Shown: piece after piece, positions 12,696-25,004 of the stretch
Layout of the letters: each line of letters begins with the position of its first letter
Numbering within the stretch: the stretch's first letter is position 1
Source of the DNA: Branchiostoma floridae
Lineage: Eukaryota; Chordata; Leptocardii; Amphioxiformes; Branchiostomatidae
Assembly: GCF_000003815.2 (NCBI RefSeq)
Contig: NC_049982.1
Coordinates: forward strand, 13,029,762-13,093,761
Direction of reading: 5' to 3'
DNA length: 64,000 nucleotides
Made by a program: the position numbers and the translations under genes
The notes under the pieces: model-generated
The model's database searches: none
What the model saw: only the letters and a program-made list of their open reading frames with translations
Told to the model about the DNA's origin: nothing

Positions 12696-15258
12696 TTAAG
12701 AACAGGCAAGGATCTCCCTCTACTGCTACACAAACGTCAAGCGAATGCTGGCCTTACCTTCTACTCTTTGATTTTCTTGACTAGTGGATCTCCCTTCACA
12801 GCACTACTGTTCCTTCCCGCACAGCACTGGCAATCATCGCCGACTGACTGGCAGGGATTTCCTGCAAGTACAGAAACCATGCAGCATTCGCTACAATAAG
12901 GCCGCCTACGCAGTTCGATAGAGTCATGCATGTATATGTACGTGTTCTGGCAGTTGCTATGCGTTACTTTGTTTGCACCAGGAAATTTGCGACGGTTCCA
13001 TATTGTTCATACATGTCGCCAGGCCTATGGAACCACAAGCTCATTAATATCAATATAGCACCTTTGTGCAAACAGTACCCCTGCCTAATGCCGCAAATTG
13101 ACATCTGTGTCAACTCACTTATGACAGTGGAACAGCGATGTACCTGCACTTCTTGTTGATGCTTTATGTGCTGAACTCTGGCGTTACAGCTGTGAGGTTC
13201 CTAAACGATTCTTTCGTTCTAGAACCGAGATTTTCTGAAATATAATATTGAATGCTAAATCTGGACGCCACTACTTCCTTAAGAGGTAAGGATGGCCCAA
13301 AATTTTGAAAGTTAATCGCGCTGCAGGGAAGCGAAAATACAAACATATTTCATAACGATTAGTATTACAGTAATGATGTGTCACAGACAAGCACAAGGTG
13401 TGCAAAATTACATCCCGTGAAGCAGGTTCAGTATTTTACTTTCGTTCAACAGTAGAATTGCATCGGTATGATTGTAAAAGTTTGGGTTACACATTCGAAG
13501 TTGGGAAGGATAAAACGATCGACCGACTGTTACGTATTAATTTGAATCATTTGAATTTCTCAAGCTTACGCTGGGGGGCTCCATGGGACACAATAAAGAT
13601 GGATTGTCGTTCAGATTGGTTTAGAAAATAATGTGGTTCTCACGTTGCAACACGCGCGCGACAATTATAACAATAGTAGAAGTGCCGTAATTGGGTTGTT
13701 TTTGTTAAAACGCCATGTTTGTACGTGCCTTGGGTACAGTACATGACGATGATTGTAATGATATGTCGGCAGGATAACTACTCAAAGTGTTTGTCTGTAT
13801 ATATATGCCTTATACTTGTCGTGGGATACAAATGTTATCCTAAGCACATCTTTCAGAAGTTGTTGTAGTAAGATGAAAATGGGACGGAAGGTTGGAATAT
13901 CTGGAGAAAAAAACTTGTTGCTTTCAATTGTGGCGGTTGAATAACCTATTTGTAACCTCTTTGCCTGTACAAAGAAAAGCGTACAACTTCATTCAGTGAT
14001 ATTTCTGCTTGGAGCAATGGTCCTACATGCATACTTATGTAGTTCATAAGACCACAGACCTCAATTTCGCAGCTATCGTTCACGATGGACCATCATTTCA
14101 GCAGTAGAGTGCTCTAATAAACAAAATACATATATTAGCTCTTTGGAATTCATTCTCTGTAAAAAAAATGTTAGGCCTAAGAAAAAAAGTTGTTACCTTA
14201 CCGATCCCAGCAAACTGAACCAGCGCTACCGTAGTCTGTTTTGCAGACAGCTATCAATGGCAAGCTTCAGGGAAAATAATCTTTTTTATCTGACATCTGA
14301 GTGACGAAAACGTTGTAGAATCGATATCGTTTCTCAACATGGCCTCATGTCTGCATGGTGAAATATGAAGAACATTGTACGTGTACAGTGTATATCGGTA
14401 CATACGTACAATTAGAATATGGTGTTGAAGATGCCCTGATGCATTTCAGTTTAAACAGTATTGGATAACAAGAATAATGCCTTCTTACAGTCGACCCGAT
14501 TTTCATCAGGTTTTTGGTGACAATTTTTTCCCTAGGCCTTAGAAACCGAAGCATGATGCATATTTCAACCATCATACCGTAGTTTGATTCGCGTCCGTGA
14601 CTTGGAAGCTCAGAGGTAACGTAATGTATCGCATACTAACCCCATATATGTCTGAGAAACACACACCTGCATGGCTGTGCAATACTGTGGCTGGCAGGTC
14701 TGTACCCTTGAGACCAGCTTCTTTACCAAATGCCCTAATGGGTAATCTTTAAGAATGCGGTATCATTAATCTATCTGCCAGAAGACGTTCTGCTGTAAAG
14801 CATATACAAACAGGAACACCATGTAGATAAGACAAAACAATTAAAAGAATAGAGAGGAGAGGAAAGCTGGGACTAAAATCACTTCAATTGACCATGGAGA
14901 CTCTTCTGTGTCCCTCACTGTCTGGGGAGGTATCCTCTGCTCCTATTCTATGACGTTGGTGGTTGGAGGTCACCTAAAGCAATTGCTGGTTCATCCGAGC
15001 GCAAGAAAAGTAACGGTTGGATTATATGTGGTTAACTCGCGATTTACGGATAAAGAGACGACCAGTTCGAGCGTATGGCTATGACTCTTATCAGGTATAC
15101 CCAGTAAGCTAGGATTTAAAGCATCGGCTGCAGTGAACGATTACCGGCAGCGGTAACTTGATAAATGTAAAATTGCATTGACTAGCTATAGCTGCCGACA
15201 GAACTACTTGTGTACGATGTTTATCTTTGCTACAAGCTAAGGTCACGTTTCCTGTAGC

Positions 15259-15259
15259 A

Positions 15260-15299
<40 letters not shown>

Positions 15300-15359
15300 T
15301 ATGTGTGTGTGTGTGTGTGTGTGTGTGAATGTATGTGTGTGTGTGTGTGTGTGTGTGAA

Positions 15360-15398
<39 letters not shown>

Positions 15399-15399
15399 G
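15259..15399. repeat. GT microsatellite with regular GAATGTAT interruptions
   Basis: Blocks of (GT)n are separated by GAATGTAT three times at fairly even spacing, giving a higher-order repeat of roughly 32-34 bp. Val/Cys or His/Thr frames through it are artefacts. Confidence 0.85.
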
Positions 15400-15426
15400 C
15401 ATGTGTATTTGTTTGTTTGTGTGGAT

Positions 15427-15660
15427 GGGCAGCATAACTCTAAAAGACCTGGGTTGATTGCATTGATATTAAGTACGAGTACGTGGGTTGGTCTTAGTGA
15501 GACCTTAGATTCTGCCCCCTCCCCCCAGTGGCTTGGTACGGTGCGACCGGTTTCGATTTCTCGAGTTCTGGACATGACCATAAGTTTGACTGGTAGATAG
15601 CTCTCTGTGCAGAGGTGTAGATCTGGGCCCCCTAGTGGCTTCTATTGAAATGCAGGAGCA
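15427..15660. repeat. Interspersed repeat fragment next to a GT tract (copy 1)
   Basis: The segment starts AACTCTAAAAGACCTGGGTT just after the GT tract and ends near GATCTGGGCCCCCTAGTGGC. A diverged relative at 31020-31260 has the same order of motifs: a GGATTGxxxTGATATT block first and a TGGGCCCCTAGxGGC block at the end. No coding capacity was seen. Confidence 0.5.
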
Positions 15661-18600
15661 AGTTCAGTTTAGACTTTGAAACAGAACAACCCAAGAAGGG
15701 TTTGGCAGATAGTCATGATTGTTGATATGTGGATAGCTCAAGTGTTTCTTGCAATAATTAGATGGTAATTATATGCAAGTCAGAATCGTATTTGCATAAT
15801 AAATGACAAAGTTTTATAATCACGCACCGCTCTATGATCTGACAATTCGAACGTGTTACAGGATGTAACCATTGATAAACGTCAATTATGCAACTGAAGA
15901 CCTAATTTTCATTGTGAATGCCTTTAAATGACTTGGAATTTCATATTTGAGGCATTTGGAAGTTCCTGTAAGTTAACACATGAATATGAAATATGTAAAT
16001 GACGACTCATTTGCCTAACTGATAAGAATGCTAGTATGGCCTTCTTTCTTAATATAAGATTGTCTACTTCTTTTTGGATGGAGGAGATGATCAAATGCTT
16101 TACGATAAGGACCATGTTTACACAATTAATGGCAAACACACATAATACTTGTACATCAGTTATAATATTCAAAATCATTTGGCGAACTTATAGGGTAAGG
16201 GAAATCTAGTTTCTACATTTCCTCAAAGCGCCTTTTCAATCAAACATCACCAGCTGTAAAGGGCAAGCAGTAAGAAATGCCAAGTCAAGGAAAGGTGAAT
16301 CAAAATGGCGGAGCGTGGAACCTCTAAGACTGTGCCGGCGCCTGAACCACGGCGATACAGAAATATTTAACGCGCCTGACGACATAACGAAGGGTACTCA
16401 CCACAGACATCGCCAGAACAGGAATCAGAGTGCTCTATAAATATGTTTTAGTAAGTGCACGTCGCAGCTTAGGTGAGGTGACACGTGGGGTCAACGCATT
16501 TAGAAATGGAAACATGCCCCTAAGCCCCGACAAGCCTTCTAGCCAGTTAAGTCAGCGGGCGGAATAACCGCCTGGGTTATCAATTCCCCATCATTCATGA
16601 AGAAACAACATCAATAGACTACCAAAAGTGGCCGCGCCGAGCTCAGAAGAACGCATTGTTCACAGTGCTTTCTCAAGTCGTTCCTCCAGGTTCAAAGTAT
16701 TCACTATTATATAGAGTAGACGTGAACTGGGGAAGATCACAGCATATAACTTAGAACGATATGTTGAGGCATGTTTTCTTGGCTCTCTAAAACCATGCAC
16801 ATGGCTTGAATATTTGAGCGGTGAACCGTGGAACTGGAAACTATTGAAGATCAAGGCTATGTGCACTTCTATTGTTGACAACAATAGTAAACATTTCAGA
16901 CAACCTTACTTTCTATTTTGTCCAATGTAGTAAATTATGTAATGCGGGTACATAATAGGACTAGTAGAGAAGAAAATGTGTTGGTGTACGGACTCGGAAA
17001 TGGAGTCATCTGAAGGTACAGAACTAGACATCGCGCTCCATAAAATTACCTAAAAGAGATGATGCGTAATTCGAAGGGCCAAGAGACTGTATTGGGTATT
17101 AATTTGACACGACGGGATGTCTCCTCTCGTCTCACTCGTGGATGATCACCCCCAACCGCACGGCTGATCAGTATAATGGTGATGACGGCGGAACTACAAA
17201 GCTGCTAACCCGATTAATTAATGTGTGGTCGCGTGTACGTTTTATGGATGTACCCTCCGCCGGCATGGCCGATAATGGATGAGGATCTATTCTGGCCCAT
17301 TCCCGCTTTAGCAAGGGCGAGCGTTTTGTCCTTGAAGCACACACCCCTCTCTCACATAATGGACAGTCCAGTCTGTCAATTTGTTGATGTATTAAATCAT
17401 TATATTTCGATATGGGTAAAATATCTTGCCTTTCCTGATGCTTCTTTTCCTTCTCCTGTCACATATTTAGATAAATCGATTCATCTCTGTCATTTGGGGG
17501 CCAAATGACCTGAGATTTGGCACAAGTGTAGGTGGGTAGATCCATCATGTCGCTTATCATAAGTGTCGATCTTATATCAGCTAACTAAGGAATCCTTTAA
17601 CCACTGGAGCCTATAGCTATAGCAAATATTTGAGAAATAAAAGGAATTTCCTAGTAAAAGCATGCACGGCCACATTTATTGTCGGGCGTTGTGTGTTTTC
17701 ATATTTGATTGTCGAAGTTTCAGTCAGGCTCTGAAAGAACCAGCCGTCGCTATCTCAAGAACACCTTAAGTTTGTGATCGTGCGGCGATTGTATGATGTA
17801 AAAGTGATCGGTACCTCACAGCCTGATGTGGAAACATATGACAACAATGCTGTGCCTGGTCCTGTGTATGTTGAAAAAGTTATATTCTGGAAATTACGAA
17901 AGCTCGACGTTACATGAATCTGGCATACAACATCAACTCTCATAATTCTACCGTGTGCCATATAATAACACAACATAAAAACATAGTTATAGAGGCCCCT
18001 TACGATTGTCATCAACATCTGTGAGTAAAAGCATTCTTAACTCGGAGATAAAAGAAAATTACATAGATCCCAGATCACATGGGTTAATATCTGAAGTGTA
18101 TTTGCCTCAGCATCACTGATGCTGCGTTAATACTGGTACATCTCTTTGAATGACTTTAAATTCATGTATTTTTGTCATGTGTCAGTATTATGGCACCCAG
18201 TGGAATTATGGAGTTGATGTCCGAAAGTAATATCACCTAACCAGGCAGGGCACTTTGGTATGCCATCACCACTAGGTAATCTAAGCACCAATAGGAAATA
18301 AACCACGATTCTGAAGCAGGAACGATGCCGTACAAAACGTGAGAATCTCATTCATTATCTCCCCTGGGGGCGTCAATAAGTTTAACCTTGTCGGTCTGTA
18401 GTCCTTCCTTGGGGCTAGCTTTCAAGGTGAAACACCACTTCAATACATTAGGGACTCCAGAGTCGATACAGAGTCTTACCGCGGAATTTGGCAGACTAGA
18501 TCTTGAGGGGACTTGGAATCCACTTGAAGAGCGAGATATTTGATCATCAAATTACAATTTGATCCAGACATTCAGTACAAATCGATGACCAATGTAACGG

Positions 18601-21349
18601 TCAATAAAGGGCTCTGTGCCAATTCAACAAAACCATTACTAGTAGTATATATAGGTAAGAGAGATAAGTGAGGGAAATTTCGTTTGAAAGTGTTCTTTAT
18701 TTAGCAATCTCTGATGATTTCATTTTAAAACATCAGCCGGTATGAACATACAAAAGTTTGACTGGTTGGCTCTTGTTTAGAAGTAAAACATTTATAATCT
18801 GCTATAATCGGCACTGTTACAATGTATGATACCTACATAACAGGTAATGCGTAAGTTCAATTTTAGCAAAGACGTACTGGTAGACCATGAAATACTGTTC
18901 AGGGAAACGGTCGGATATGGTCAACAGATACATCTATGATGTTACGGCTTCATGACAACGGGGAAGGCTGTATTGTGTAGATAACGTATCAGTTCCTTGC
19001 TAATACGTTTCCTGTCTTCATATCCAGGGCAGCCCTATGCTGATAGATATGATCATTCATCTTGGGTGAAAGTAATATACAAAGATAATTGTCGATTTCA
19101 CAAGCTTAACGTACTGGTATCAGATTTTGCTGTGTTGCTGTACTGACGAATGTGGTACATTGTATTAATCCACTACAATGCGGGATATGAAAACACAATG
19201 TATTATCATTTGTTTTGCTAACATTTGGCTCAGTGTTCCCAACACAGTTCCTTGAAAACATTTTTCTATGTTCATGTCGTCCCATGTGGGCGACATATTT
19301 CCACGCATTCGTAAGTGAAAATAAAATGTAAGAGCTAGTTATTTTACATAAGCATTTAACTCGCAAAGAAGTTTGATTTCGCGGAAGAATCATTTGGATT
19401 TTTTTATCCGAGGCTTTACCGAAAGGACAACAATCCATAATTATGGCTGAAAGATCTCCAAGGGAGCCTAGTATTTGTATCTGCTCAATGCACCTGCTCT
19501 AGAGATCTTGATTGAGATGGATTTACACTAAAAGTAACCAATAATGGAGATCAGTTACGAGTAGTCACAGGGTAAGTAAGAAGGCTGCATAGTCACGCTA
19601 TATGTAATACCGCTAGTGGATGGATATACATCAGTCTGGCAGAAGAACACCACGAAGTCACGAAAGTCATCAAACCATAATTGAGTCAGTATGTGGAACA
19701 GAAGGAAACATCTGGCAACTTGAGACATTCGTTATTATTTCTCTTCATCTAAAGTTGCTGATTCCTTGCAACAGCTTGTGCTAAACTTGAAAGTGAGAAC
19801 TTGACATTGCCCTCTGCTCTTGTTAAAGCAAACACTGTATATCATTGATGGCATGAAAAGTATCTCAGATGTTTTGTATGCATAACACCTTAGGACGGTT
19901 TTGTGAACGGAGTGCTTACAATTAATCAGTTCACAAGACTCTCGAAGATTTCACAGTTGGAATTCCGCAAATGTACACCCTGTTGCTCAATCTGGTCTCG
20001 TACGCACATACACGTACAGAATTTCCCTCCGCCATGTCTGGAACGACCCTTCATAAGTAATATAATCCCTGATGAGTTTCGCATGACGGATGATTTGCAA
20101 ATATTCCCCTTGCTTGCCGGCCAGATTATACAACATCGTCATATGAAGAGACTGACAGAGACGTCATTGCATGGCTGCCATCTACATTTGATGGCAGGAA
20201 AGTAATAGGAGATGTGATAAATATGAATGAAATGACCTTTTGAGTTATAAAACTCGGCGGTCAGGAGACAAAATGGAAATTGCGCTGTCTGAAAGAGACA
20301 TAATCAAACACCGCCACCATTATATAGCCATTCCGAGGTCCCAATAGTCGTCTGTCCGGAAATGTTGGCGAATACTACTGTGAAATTTAGATTCAATACT
20401 AAACAGAATCACTTGATGACTCAAGAATTTAGTCTGATGGCGAATTTCGTTACAAGCGAGGGAGTTTTGAAACACAGTTGCCTCAGAATATGTAGTTAAA
20501 AGTTGCCAAAGTCCTTGGGCGTATTTAGACAAGAAGATCCAGCTAAAATAGAGTTGTAATGATAAAAGACAAAAGGACTACCTGATATCAAAATGCAAAC
20601 CCATGTTTTCACAAAAGCTCAGCAGCTGAAGAGACAAACACCATTGCTTTCTGATGATGTCGAGCTGCATCACTGATATGGTTATTTGCAGCAAGGCTCT
20701 GCAGATTCTAATGGGCAGGCAAATAACATCTAATCATATCATGGCTCAAAATATCAATCGATGGCTAAAATATTGGACCAAAGGGGAATAAGTATATATC
20801 TCACTTATGCCATATATTCCTGCTTTGAAAAATTCAAATCCAGGACTTTGCTGATCTATATATATGACGTACAGTGTTTTTTTTTTATCAACGGCTTAGG
20901 ATGAAAACCACAGCCGTAGGAAATGACTCTAAAATCTAGATTGTAGTAGGCAGTGAACCACGACGTCGTAAGTATCGATCTCAGTATTACAATAAGTGTT
21001 GGAGGGGAACGTATGTTACTTCAGTCGTAACGACAGACGCCGAATAGATATTGAGGCGCTATTAGATGGGGAATGCGCAATTCTCACACTAATGCATGGA
21101 GATACGTCTGCTAATAAAAAATGTTGACTCAAATCCTGCTCGAATCCATCGCATGCAACGACAGTCATGAATGAAAAAAGCAAATAAAGTAGTCTGGAAT
21201 CAGCCTTAGCTCGCTGTAGAGAGAGGACATCTGTTCTGCACAGTATTGTTACAGTTTCACTGTACTGGGAACGTCCTATGTTTGGGGAAATTCTCCAAGC
21301 TCTTTTAAAAAATTATGATTGCTGGACCACGCCCCGTTTTAAGTAAGTA

Positions 21350-21447
21350 ACCAGGATTGTGCATGCCGGGAGAGACACAGCCAGGATTCGAACTCACGGC
21401 TCCAGAGTCAGGTTCGCCAAACACTTGACACCGTACACTACCAAGTG
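21350..21447 (-). repeat. tRNA-derived SINE-like fragment
   Basis: On the minus strand the segment contains GAGTTCGAATCCTGG, a good RNA polymerase III B-box, preceded by a tRNA-like stretch with a degenerate A-box (GGTAGTGTACGG). It does not form a full cloverleaf with a proper anticodon arm, so it is called a SINE remnant rather than a tRNA gene. Confidence 0.5.
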
Positions 21448-23605
21448 AGTGTATAGTTAGCAAAACATAACTTGCATTTGTGCTTTGTGATTTCCTTACC
21501 CATTAGCCTGATGATACAAAAATAAGAGAAAAGATTTAAGCAGTTTGGAATTTTATCAACGTGTTTCCCGTTAAGAGGTGTTTTGAAACATTAACTCGGC
21601 GACGGCTTTGCTACTCTTAAATAACGCTAGAACCCAATCCTGTGTATGTAATCAAAGATAAACCATTGATCTTCTGAATTTGTGAAGTCAAAATTCAACT
21701 GTAGAATGACAGGGCCACCGCATTTATCTCAAAGGGTCGGCAACTCGATTAATCTGTGATTGAAAAGACATATTAGTGAGTGGGTCCAAAACGCGAGTGA
21801 CATTTTGCCGTCTATGTTTTATCTAGTTCTAGAATATTCATATGTCTAAGTAGTATTGTTTTGAGAGGGATAAATGGTTTGTATGGTAAGGGGTTAATAT
21901 TTGAGTTCATTCAAGGTTCTTTTCTTTCCATTTGTAAGTAACCCCGGAAGGATGCATTTTATCTGCTTATCTATTTAATCTTGAAAGCATCTGGGTCGTA
22001 CCTTCAACAGACCCTTTTGGTTCCCAATGGGTCCAGACAACAAAGGAAAATACATATGAATCAATACTTAAAATGTTATATAAGGGACATGCTGCGTAAG
22101 CAAATGGAATTTAGTATGCCACAATAAAAAAATTGAACTAAATGCCCTAAAGTAGAATAATATTACTTTACGTATTTAGAGCTATATCGTATTAGTCAAT
22201 TGTGAAATTTCATATTTGATTCTTCAGACACTTTGTAGTAATCAGTGTACTTAAACATATGCGCAATGTTAATTTTATTTATGACACAAAGATCACAGAT
22301 CCACAGATTTCTTAAACTTGAGTTATAAATGTCGTACACTGTATTACCAACTCCATCACGGAGGGCTCCATCACGGAGGGGTCCATGGAAGCAATGTCTC
22401 TGCCGAATTCAGGGATACAGCTGACAGCGGGCCTCTACACACTGTAGACGTTATAAGCTTTATCAGTAATGTAACCAAGAGATATATCATAACATTTATA
22501 ACTGGTATGTTCCACGGGCAGCTATTTAAGATGCGCTTTGCTGCAAATTTAAGAGTCAATAAGCGCAAGTCAATGTCCTGTCTCTACCACTTGATGAAGA
22601 CAGACCATGACAAATACAGATGGCCTGCCATTAGTGAACATCACGAACCAAGAGGGGCTTCGACCCCATTTTGTAGCAGAGTACGCTTCTATTCCCAAGG
22701 TATTAAACTCACTTATCGCACAACATTTCAAGTACATGAAAGTTGTAACAAGGTCCATCAACCTTCCATACGTGAACTGACGCAAGCAGTGGTCATGTTT
22801 GCTCACATGATAATACAGACCTTTGCGCAAACCGTTTTACGAAGATTTAAGATGTACCCGCAGCTACGGAAAAGTGGCGAAAGCTGATACACGTCGAGTC
22901 CTGCTCAATCAATGGAAACATGTCACAAATTATTGTCTGCAGAGAGACTTTGGAACAAGTTGTCCTCTTGTTGTTTACTGTTTGTGAAATATTAATAGGT
23001 GAAATAGAAGGGGTGACAACAGATGCAATTAATAATGGTTAATAATGGTAAAAACCTATCTAGCCATTGTATTAATATTTGCCAAAAAGGCGACTTTGAT
23101 GCAGTTTGTGGTTGGTAAGATGACTTGCTGGGTGTGTATGTGGACAGCATGACTGTAGAAGTTGTGGATGGATCGGACCACCCGTGTGATATTCTAGTAG
23201 GCGGATAGGTGTCGGCAAAACAAAGGACACGTTCCGATGTAGACCTCCTAGCATCTTCAAGAACAGAAAACAATTTTTTGTGTGCATAACTTGTGACTTA
23301 ATCCCTCTGTCACTAATGACAATCACTTCATTATAGTCAGCTGAATTCGTCAATTAGCTGCCATATCCCAAACTTCAGCAATATACATGGTGTCCGTTTG
23401 TTGATGCTTTCTTCATCTGTTTACTATTTACGTCTACACCACCGATTGATAAAGCACTTAGAAGCATCACAGCGACATGACATAGTGGTAAAAGCATTCG
23501 TCACATCAGCTAACACATTTTTGTATGTAGATGCAATGATAACGTGACACACCTGCAGCCTCCGTTGCAGTCTTCGGAACGGGGCTGGTTTCTTTTTGTT
23601 TTGTA

Positions 23606-23626
23606 GGGGGGGGGGGGGGGGGGGGG
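23606..23626. repeat. 21-base G homopolymer
   Basis: An uninterrupted run of G on the plus strand, able in principle to form G-quadruplex structure; length may be unreliable for sequencing reasons. Confidence 0.9.
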
Positions 23627-24644
23627 TCCGCCTTGGTTCCTGATTTTCAACGCTGGTTATGTTCTCTTGTGCCGGAAAAGGGAGTTTGCCGAGTAAGGGA
23701 GTTTGTTGTGGAAGGGAGTTTGCCGTGATAGCGGGTCTTGATATAGACGTACATATAGAAAATTTTTCAAAAATTCTTCTACTTTTATCGACATCAATTA
23801 GGTGCCTCCTAATAACAAACAATGTTGGGAAATCTAGTTTGTGGTGGAGATGGAATTTAAGATGTATACACCGATTTAATCAGATGTTAACGTACGGAAG
23901 CATGGCTGTATAATGACATATCTGAATCGTTATCAGGGTAAACGAGTAGGATATGGTTTCTTTACCTTTATTAGACAACTGGATAACGTGATGCGCCAGT
24001 TCTCTTTCTGAACGGCAAATCAAGCTTCATTTCCTGTGGATCCCGCGATCATTAAGACTGCATTTATAACGATAGAAAGCTGAGAATCGATCTCTTCGAA
24101 CGAAAATAATTGACTGATCTAAGCAATTAAGAAGACAGCGACATGAGTTTTCCAATTCAAAACAAGTTATTTATAGAGACTATGTCTGTTTAATAGATAC
24201 AATAATCTACCCACGACGACACAAAGGATCTTAACATTAGCTACTTTTCACTCATAATTTTGCCCTTAGCAGGAGGAATAAGGGGATTTCAAAGGAAACA
24301 CATAAGGGTGACGTCATGGCGTTAATGTGAAATATTGAAAATAAGTATTTGAATTTATGTTGAGGTGCACGTTTGTCAGTATGTTGTGATGTGGTGTACA
24401 TAATATGGTGGGACGTTATTGCCATTTCCAGTGTTCAACACATACATTTAACAGCTACATTTATTTCAGCACCTGTGACAGCGACTTTCATACATCTGCT
24501 ATCTGTCTCTTTCTCTCATGTTCTTTTCCGTGTTTGTCTAAGATTACACATATACGCGTTTGGCTAGTTTTCATTAACCATATATCAAGAATGAAATAAG
24601 GACTATGAGGCGGAACAGTTTCCTGGCAAAGGAGATAATACTTC

Positions 24645-25004
24645 TTCTCAAATTAGTCTCCAAGGAGACCCTTCGGTGCTTTAGAGACTGAGTATCGCTC
24701 CTTCATGCAGACCCATGCACTGTGTTGCATGATCTTTATTCAGGTTGTAACAAAACAACACACTGTGGACACTAGGCAGCAAAGCTGGTATCGTGGCCAC
24801 ATACATATAAATACTAGTATACAATACAAAAACATGTATCTACAAGTAATAGATTAGAATAGTTGTTACAATAGAGACAGTATCAAAGCTGGCAAAGGAG
24901 TACATCGTGTGCCCGTTTGACTCCCTTTGGCCGGCTATACTCCTTTGCCAGCTTTGAAACTATCTCTAAGGCACCGTAGGGTCAGCTTGGAGACTATTCT
25001 CAAA
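24645..25004. mobile_element. Fold-back element with nested inverted repeats
   Basis: Outer arms of about 40 bp (24645-24687 and 24964-25004) share AGTCTCCAAG, CGGTGC and TTAGAG. Inner arms of 29 bp (24874-24902 and 24938-24966) match at 27 positions and contain CAAAGCTGGCAAAGGAGTA. No clear target duplication and no ORF. It resembles a fold-back MITE. Confidence 0.55.

Noticed and set aside
15109-15600. Three overlapping Val/Cys or His/Thr-rich open frames
   Set aside because: They are pure translation of the GT microsatellite.
22318-22887. Plus-strand open frame of 189 codons
   Set aside because: It opens on TTG; the first ATG gives only about 126 codons. It resembles no family and lies in AT-rich desert sequence.
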